DNA from: JAHDCC01 sp964551835
GTDB taxonomy: Bacteria; Actinomycetota; Acidimicrobiia; Acidimicrobiales; SZUA-35
Direction: 5' to 3'
DNA: 9,596 nt
Assembly (NCBI GenBank): GCA_964551835.1
Contig: CAZKEM010000020.1
Span: 1 to 9,596 of the forward strand
A program made the position numbers and the translations under genes. Below are positions 5,674 to 9,596 of this stretch, in pieces; the stretch's first letter is position 1; the number at the start of each line of letters is the position of its first letter. The notes under the pieces are model-generated. The model searched no databases and was not told where the DNA came from. It was given only the letters and a program-made list of their open reading frames with translations.

Positions 5674-6831
5674 TTAGGATGCTAGTGCGCCAGCGATCAG
5701 GTCAGCATTCAGCTGCATCATCTCAAGGTACGTTTCCGCTCCGGACCCCTCTTCACCTAAGCTTTCGCTGAAGAGTTCGACCACCTCAACATCTCCGCCC
5801 ACTTGGTCGGCTAAGGCCTCACTCAGGTCGGAGTTCTTGCTACTCTCGGCGAAGATAGCAGGTATCCCCTCGGACTCGATTACTTCAGCCAACTCGTCAA
5901 GGTCGGCTGCCGACGGTTCGGCATTTGTCGAAAACGATGGGATAACGGCGCCGACGACCTCGAACTCGTACCGGTCGGCGAAGTAGCCGAATACTTCGTG
6001 GTCGGTCACCATCACCCTTTCGGCGTCAGGTATCGCTGCGAGTGACTCTTCCATTGACTTGTCCAACGCTGACAGTTCTTCAAGATAAGCGTCAAACGAG
6101 GTTGCCAGCGCATCGGCGTCAACACCATCTAGTTCGGCTACTTCAGACTCGAAGGCTTCAACCGCCGTCGCTATTACGCTCGGATCAGTCCAGATATGTG
6201 GGTCGCCCTCACCATGGTCGTGCCTGTCGTGGCCATCTTCATCCGAATGCTTCTCACCATCTTCATCCGAATGCTCATCACCATCTTCATCCGAATGCTC
6301 ATCACCATCTTCATCCGAATGCCCATCACCATCTTCATCCGAATGCCCATCACCATCTTCATCCGAATGCCCATCACCATCTTCATCCGAATGCTCGCCG
6401 GAGAATTCTAGAAGTTCGACTTGGTCAGCGAATGAGAAGACTTCAGTTCCAGAATCAGAGACGTTGTCGATAATATCGAGCATGCCCTCTTCAAAGCTGG
6501 CACCATTGACAACTAAGAGGTCAGCGTTTTCCATGGACTCGGCCTGACTGGCTGAGGGAGCGAAATCGTGTGGGTCAGCACCAGCAGGCATAATAACCTC
6601 GACATCCGCTTGATCACCGACCGCTTCTGCAACTACATCACCGAGGATGTTAGTCGTTACAACAATTTGTGGACGGTCGCCATCGCCGCCACCATCAGAG
6701 GAGGGGGAGGATGATGAGGAGTCACTTGCGTCAGAGCCACAGGCCGCCAAAGTGGCAGCTAATACTACAGCTCCAGCGGTTTGGCCGTAGCGCCGCCAGC
6801 GACTACCTATACTATCAAAGATGTTTCCCAT
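5674..6831 (-). CDS. znuA: Zinc ABC importer, substrate-binding lipoprotein (ZnuA-like) with acidic His-rich repeat loop
   Basis: From ATG at 6831 the protein has 385 residues. A lipoprotein signal ends at a clear lipobox (TLAAC, Cys31), and a Ser/Asp/Gly linker leads to the cluster A-I binding fold. Likely metal ligands are H88 (GADPHDF), H212 (GDPHIWTDP) and H278 (VTDHEVFGY). The usual fourth Asp (in LxxDsLg) appears as E356 (FSESLG). Between H88 and H212 sits the variable loop expected in zinc-type proteins, here seven tandem HSDEDG[DE][GEKD] units (about 147-202) followed by HDRHDHGEGDPH. The loop probably captures or buffers zinc (inference). The 35 extra residues of the longer frame from 6936 would overlap the divergent znuC and have no signal character, so the 6831 start is preferred. 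The promoter geometry at 6839-6868 agrees. Confidence 0.93.
   Translation of the reverse strand: MGNIFDSIGSRWRRYGQTAGAVVLAATLAACGSDASDSSSSSPSSDGGGDGDRPQIVVTTNILGDVVAEAVGDQADVEVIMPAGADPHDFAPSASQAESMENADLLVVNGASFEEGMLDIIDNVSDSGTEVFSFADQVELLEFSGEHSDEDGDGHSDEDGDGHSDEDGDGHSDEDGDEHSDEDGDEHSDEDGEKHSDEDGHDRHDHGEGDPHIWTDPSVIATAVEAFESEVAELDGVDADALATSFDAYLEELSALDKSMEESLAAIPDAERVMVTDHEVFGYFADRYEFEVVGAVIPSFSTNAEPSAADLDELAEVIESEGIPAIFAESSKNSDLSEALADQVGGDVEVVELFSESLGEEGSGAETYLEMMQLNADLIAGALAS
6234..6394. repeat. 24-bp tandem repeat within znuA (about 6.7 units)
   Basis: The core CATCTTCATCCGAATGC (plus strand) recurs seven times at exact 24-bp steps; only the 7 bases between cores vary, and the last unit is partial. 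On the coding strand each unit gives HSDEDG plus two variable residues. Near identity at the DNA level implies recent expansion by slippage or unequal recombination, so the copy number may vary between strains. Confidence 0.95.
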
Positions 6832-6836
6832 AGAAT
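6831..6836 (+). promoter_or_regulatory. Putative -10 element of znuC
   Basis: TAGAAT lies exactly 7 bases (AAAGGTT) before the in-frame ATG at 6844, the spacing expected if transcription starts on the A of that ATG. It overlaps the first base of znuA. The -35 region is poor (TATACT at 6808-6813 matches TTGACA at 3 of 6). Confidence 0.4.
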
Positions 6837-6838
6837 AA

Positions 6839-6868
6839 AGGTTATGGGAATCATTCCGAGAATGGCAA
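6839..6868 (-). promoter_or_regulatory. Putative leaderless promoter of znuA
   Basis: On the minus strand TTGCCA (6868-6863) and TAACCT (6844-6839) are 18 bp apart, and TAACCT is 7 bases before the znuA ATG. No Shine-Dalgarno sequence is present, so the message is probably leaderless. The Zur-box-like palindrome fills most of the -35/-10 spacer. Confidence 0.5.
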
Positions 6869-7722
6869 CGCTGGTGACTAATAACTCTTCGGAGACCGAC
6901 AATGATTACGATCTCGGCGGCGCCGAAGCCGGGCAAAACGGATCCTCACACGACTCAGCGAAGAAGTCCGCGCACGCCGTTGACCCCACAATTAGACTAA
7001 AAAATGTTCGGGTAAATCGTGGAGGCTCTTTGGCGCTGAACGTCCCCGAGCTTACTATCGGTGCCGGATATACTGCGTTGGTCGGCCCCAATGGTTCCGG
7101 AAAATCGACCATGCTCCACGTGATCAGCGGTCTTCTTCGGCTCGACACGGGCACGGTCACGATGACACCATCAGGCGCAGGCGGGGTTAACGTTGCCTAT
7201 GTTCTGCAGTCCCAACAAGCATCGAAGAATCTACTTGTCACCGCCAGAGAGGTCGTGCAACTTGCCCGGCGGAGCGGCCGCTTCGGGCGAGCAAGCCGAG
7301 CTGACCGCCAGGCTGTTGAAGAGGCAATGGAGCAGCTAGGCGTCCATGAACTGTCAAACCGTCATCTCGCAGATATGTCAGGAGGGCAACGTCAACGGGT
7401 CCTGATCGCCCAAGGATTAGTCCAAGACACCGATGTGTTGTTGCTCGACGAACCCGTGGCTGGTCTCGACCTCGCGTCCGAACGGGCTATCCGCCAGGCG
7501 ATCAACGGCGAAAAAGCCAAAGGTCGCACAGTCGTCGTGGCAACACACGACCTCGACGAGGCGGCTAAGGCCGACCAGGTCGTGATGCTAAACGGCAACG
7601 TGATCGCGGCAGGCCAGCCTGCCGAAGTACTCAAACCTGAAACGCTCCGCCAGGCATATCGTGGGCGGGTACTCGACCTCGGGGATGGTTCGATCGCCGT
7701 CGACGACGCACACCACCATTAA
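6844..7722 (+). CDS. znuC: Zinc ABC importer, ATP-binding protein (ZnuC/AztA-like)
   Basis: The protein has 292 residues from ATG 6844. All ABC ATPase motifs are intact: Walker A GPNGSGKST (81-89), Q-loop near YVLQSQQ (119-125), signature MSGGQRQR (178-185), Walker B VLLLDEP (198-204), D-loop AGLD (206-209) and H-loop VATHD with H235. The C-terminus ends DDAHHH; a His-rich end is common in zinc-uptake ATPases. An unusual Ser/Asn/Asp-rich extension of about 48 residues precedes the first strand (IRLKNVRV). The start is uncertain: 6844 is favoured by the -10 spacing, 6862 would give 286 residues, and 6781 would run far into znuA. None has a good ribosome site. It energises the ZnuB/ZnuA importer encoded divergently. 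Confidence 0.92.
   Translation: MGIIPRMATLVTNNSSETDNDYDLGGAEAGQNGSSHDSAKKSAHAVDPTIRLKNVRVNRGGSLALNVPELTIGAGYTALVGPNGSGKSTMLHVISGLLRLDTGTVTMTPSGAGGVNVAYVLQSQQASKNLLVTAREVVQLARRSGRFGRASRADRQAVEEAMEQLGVHELSNRHLADMSGGQRQRVLIAQGLVQDTDVLLLDEPVAGLDLASERAIRQAINGEKAKGRTVVVATHDLDEAAKADQVVMLNGNVIAAGQPAEVLKPETLRQAYRGRVLDLGDGSIAVDDAHHH
6845..6859. promoter_or_regulatory. Zur-box-like palindrome between znuA and znuC
   Basis: TGGGAATCATTCCGA contains the perfect palindrome GGAATCATTCC (6847-6857) and matches the general actinobacterial Zur/Fur pattern TGnnAATnATTnnCA at most positions. It lies in the znuA promoter spacer and just downstream of the znuC -10, so one bound Zur dimer could repress both genes. 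The zur-like gene is about 1 kb away. Confidence 0.6.
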
Positions 7723-7774
7723 ACCTACAGAGCGCTGACGACAAGGTGTCCACGACGCCAGATTCTAGAAACGG

Positions 7775-8215
7775 CTACCGGCAACCGGAGCATTCGACAA
7801 AGAAGTCGATCCTATGGTTTGACGGCGTAGCGTCCCTGTCGTCGGCCACCCTAGTAAAGGCCGAGTCCAGAAGCCGTTCCAGCTTGTCATCTAGCGTAAA
7901 GTCTTCGACCGAACCGCAGACCTTGCAAATTAGGTGATGGTGGTGTTCAGTGAGCTCCTCAGCGAACTCAAAATATGCATGGTCGGCCTCGTGAACCAGC
8001 CGGCGAACGACACCAGCCTCTTCCATCAATGACAAATTTCGATATGCCGAGCTCTGAGTGATCTGACCAGAAAAAGCGAGAAGGTCAGGCAGCGTCACCG
8101 GACCACCGATCGCGTGCAACGCAGCCACAATAGAACGGCGTCCGGACGTGTAACGCAGGTTGTGTTTCTCTAGATGGTTGGCGACGATCTTGTCAAGTTC
8201 TGAAGTGGAATCCAT
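7775..8215 (-). CDS. zur: Fur-family zinc uptake regulator (Zur-like)
   Basis: From ATG 8215 the protein has 146 residues (a TTG two codons upstream is possible). The N-terminal winged helix includes LRYTSGRRSIVAAL and the recognition region SGQITQSSAYRNLSLMEEAGVV. The dimerisation domain has VHEADHAYFEFAEELTEHHHHLICKVCG. Four cysteines in two pairs (C97-x2-C100, C142-x2-C145) form the structural zinc site; His75, His79, Glu82, the HHHH run (91-94) and His134 supply candidates for the sensory site. Zur, rather than Fur or PerR, is inferred from the zinc importer next door and the nearby Zur-box-like site. When zinc-loaded it should repress znuA and znuC. It converges with znuC, with 52 bp between their stops. 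Confidence 0.88.
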   Translation of the reverse strand: MDSTSELDKIVANHLEKHNLRYTSGRRSIVAALHAIGGPVTLPDLLAFSGQITQSSAYRNLSLMEEAGVVRRLVHEADHAYFEFAEELTEHHHHLICKVCGSVEDFTLDDKLERLLDSAFTRVADDRDATPSNHRIDFFVECSGCR

Positions 8216-8221
8216 GACCAA

Positions 8222-8505
8222 CCCAATTATAGCGAGAAGCCGTCTACGGGACCGACGTTGGTCTCACACTATTTGCCATTGATCTAGACTTGCGGCGCTA
8301 CTTCCAGGCCAAGCCGACAAACGACCACGCCACGCCTCCTAGCCCAAACGGTTCATTCTGGCAGCTTCTGGCCGAAGAAGTAAACGTGCCGGAGGTAAAC
8401 GTAGCCGCCTTCGCGAAGCGCAGCGGTGCTGCGCCTTCAACCTGAAGTAGCGACTTGTCTACAAACCGAATCTGACCCTGAGGTCTGGCAAGCCGTAGCC
8501 AAACT
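8222..8505. other. Region without a supported gene
   Basis: Apart from the zur promoter I find no convincing gene. A plus-strand frame is open from 8233 to the TGA at 8443 (70 codons) with codon choice like the downstream ORF. It is followed by in-frame stops at 8443, 8473 and 8479 before the ORF starting at 8506. It may be the decayed front part of that gene, or chance. Confidence 0.3.
8226..8231 (-). promoter_or_regulatory. -10 element of zur (TATAAT)
   Basis: A perfect TATAAT on the minus strand ends 10 bases before the ATG at 8215, which would leave a leader of about 3 bases or none. No good -35 and no Zur-box-like palindrome are seen here, so zur does not look autoregulated through the same site. 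Confidence 0.5.
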
Positions 8506-8979
8506 ATGGTTCGCCACAGTGCTGGCACCAGCATTGTCGTCAATGCAGGCCTCAACGGATCCTACGTTGGCACCTTTTCAAACGCCGGGTCGCCGCACGT
8601 TTCGAACGAGATCGTCGCCGTTGACCTTGATGCAAACGAGGTCAAGGAAATCCTTGCAAGTTCTTCGGCGGGCGCTGCCGGTAACGACTACGAATCGTTC
8701 TTTCTTGACGGCTGTGACCTTTCCCCAATCGGTGGAGCCTCACCTTCACTCATACAACGAGCGTCGGTCATGTTCGCCGATAGTTTCGAATGCAACTTCG
8801 GAGCTCATGGCAAGGTACAACTCGACACCACAAAGTCTGTCTTGAACACTGGTACCAGCAGCTACGACGAGACAACTGAGACGTTCAACTTCGACGGAAC
8901 CAACTGGGTGTCGCCGGTCTCAAACAATTCGACCACAACCAACCCAACCCAACTTCCTGGCGCCTCAACCTGCGGCTAG
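8506..8979 (+). CDS. Hypothetical exported-type protein, probably an N-terminally truncated remnant
   Basis: The ORF has 157 codons with third positions rich in C and G like the genes nearby. It reads like the later part of an extracellular protein: Asn/Ser/Thr-rich, Gly-rich (AGLNGSYVGTFSNAGSP), a moderately conserved-looking core (NEIVAVDLDANEVKEIL), three cysteines (C70, C95, C156) and an Asn/Thr-rich tail ending STCG. There is no signal peptide, no Shine-Dalgarno sequence before the ATG and no obvious promoter. Coding-like sequence continues upstream in the same frame but is broken by three stops. I do not recognise a family. It may be a pseudogene fragment or a real short gene; it converges with the protease gene, 76 bp apart. 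Confidence 0.45.
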   Translation: MVRHSAGTSIVVNAGLNGSYVGTFSNAGSPHVSNEIVAVDLDANEVKEILASSSAGAAGNDYESFFLDGCDLSPIGGASPSLIQRASVMFADSFECNFGAHGKVQLDTTKSVLNTGTSSYDETTETFNFDGTNWVSPVSNNSTTTNPTQLPGASTCG

Positions 8980-9055
8980 GACTACAACTGAGGTGGCGAT
9001 GATACGTTCGTGTCGCTCGAGGCCTAGTCAAACTGATGCTGTTCGGGCCGAACCA

Positions 9056-9596
9056 CTACGTCGATCGACCCTGGAGCTGCTGAGCAGTCGTGTTTGTGTA
9101 GGTATTGACCAACTCATCAAGTGGAACCGTTTGGCCGTTGTTGAGCCTCTGTTGGACTGGGCCGACGAAACGATACCCGATCTGGCTGAAGGCATTTGCA
9201 ATAGCGGCGTCGATAAACATCGAGTTACCGCTGAGCGTCGGCGACATAATTCCAGCCCCCGTGTGCCCGACGCTAAAGGTATGAAACACCTCGTGAACGA
9301 AGACGGCACACACTCCGTATTGGTTTTCTAGGTCATCATCCAATGACATCGACAAACCTTGCTGAACGGCCATATCGTAGAATCGGGCAGGAGGCGTCGT
9401 CGCAACCCCAGCAGCAGCCCCTCCAAGTTCACGCACATCAATACCTATGGTATGAACGGGTGATCCTGCATTGTCGTCCCGAATGAGGATCGACTCGAGC
9501 ATCCCCTCACAAGCGTTGATCCCCGGAAGAAAGTTCTGAAGATTGCCTTGGTTGCCGACGAGCTCAAGTCGCATATTACTGAACCCTGCGCTTGGA
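9056..9596 (-). CDS. Metzincin-type zinc metalloprotease, C-terminal part (runs off right edge)
   Basis: About 179 residues are visible and the frame is open to the window edge, so the N-terminus, including any signal peptide, is outside. The zinc-binding helix reads HEVFHTFSVGH (9295-9263), an HExxHxxxxxH pattern with three His ligands and catalytic Glu. It is followed by a Met-turn, GIMSP, with the Met 6 residues after the third His. This is the metzincin arrangement, closest to matrixin-like (M10) or related secreted proteases. The conserved Gly of HExxHxxGxxH is Ser. About 60 residues follow the Met-turn, with no further domain. The ATG at 9574 is unlikely to be the true start because no signal sequence follows it. 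The substrate is unknown. Confidence 0.75.
   Translation of the reverse strand, partial: PSAGFSNMRLELVGNQGNLQNFLPGINACEGMLESILIRDDNAGSPVHTIGIDVRELGGAAAGVATTPPARFYDMAVQQGLSMSLDDDLENQYGVCAVFVHEVFHTFSVGHTGAGIMSPTLSGNSMFIDAAIANAFSQIGYRFVGPVQQRLNNGQTVPLDELVNTYTNTTAQQLQGRST

Noticed and set aside
6234..6394. Could the regular repeats be a CRISPR array?
   Set aside because: Units are directly adjacent at 24 bp with no unique spacers, and they lie in frame inside a protein-coding gene.
6174..6473. Long open frames on both strands through the 24-bp repeat (Met/Lys/Ile-rich, or His/Leu/Pro-rich)
   Set aside because: A repeat length divisible by three keeps every frame open. The znuA frame alone has conserved family residues on both sides, so the others are shadows.
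4717..6804. 15-base exact repeat GCGCCGCCAGCGACT at 4717-4731 and 6790-6804
   Set aside because: One 15-mer match in 9.6 kb of GC-rich DNA is not very surprising. One copy is in the znuA signal-peptide region, and no symmetry or duplication extends beyond it.
6832..6936. 35-residue N-terminal extension of znuA
   Set aside because: It would run through the Zur-box-like site and the znuC start, and the lipoprotein signal begins properly at the internal ATG 6831.
8298..8555. 85-codon minus-strand frame starting at a TTG
   Set aside because: It has no ribosome site, is closed by an in-frame stop just upstream, and overlaps the more coding-like plus-strand frames. No family features.
9041..9053. 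Palindrome GTTCGGGCCGAAC just after the protease stop
   Set aside because: The hairpin would be about 5 bp with a 3-base loop and no T-run. It could be a weak terminator between convergent genes but is too short to call.
8993..9331. 112-codon plus-strand frame
   Set aside because: It is antisense to the metalloprotease, whose zinc motif and Met-turn identify the true strand.

Overview
The window looks like chromosomal DNA from a high-GC Gram-positive bacterium, probably an actinobacterium. I lean towards Acidimicrobiia, but this is inference. The support is a CmtR-type ArsR regulator (a family best known from mycobacteria), several genes with a -10 hexamer only 7-8 bases from the start codon (typical of leaderless actinobacterial genes), GTG starts, moderately high GC, and envelope proteins with one N-terminal membrane anchor and long acidic or Gly/Pro-rich linkers. 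I see no transposase, integrase, tRNA, rRNA or CRISPR array.

Left part (1-3653). A C-terminal fragment that resembles a SAM methyltransferase enters from the left edge. It converges with a membrane-anchored OmpA-family (peptidoglycan-binding) protein. Upstream of that, on the same strand, lies a membrane-anchored seven-bladed beta-propeller protein. A 23-residue ORF with a strong Shine-Dalgarno sequence precedes the propeller gene and overlaps its GTG start by four bases. A four-helix membrane protein of unknown function is divergently transcribed.

Centre (3683-8221) is a metal homeostasis block. A CmtR-like metal sensor is translationally coupled to a short CDF-family metal exporter. Next come the genes of a zinc/manganese ABC importer: permease (znuB-like) and lipoprotein binding protein (znuA-like) on the minus strand, ATPase (znuC-like) divergently on the plus strand. 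A Fur-family regulator, most likely Zur, follows on the minus strand. znuA and znuC share a very compact control region: a Zur-box-like palindrome, two opposed -10 hexamers and possibly only 12 bp between start codons. The expected logic is repression of uptake by zinc-loaded Zur and derepression of the exporter when CmtR binds metal. ZnuA carries a tandem 24-bp repeat that encodes seven acidic/His units.

Right part (8222-9596). About 280 bp hold little beyond the zur promoter. Then comes a plus-strand ORF that looks like the C-terminal part of an exported protein without a convincing start, possibly a remnant. A convergent metzincin-type zinc protease runs off the right edge.

All assignments come from reading motifs by eye. 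No database search or structure prediction was run.
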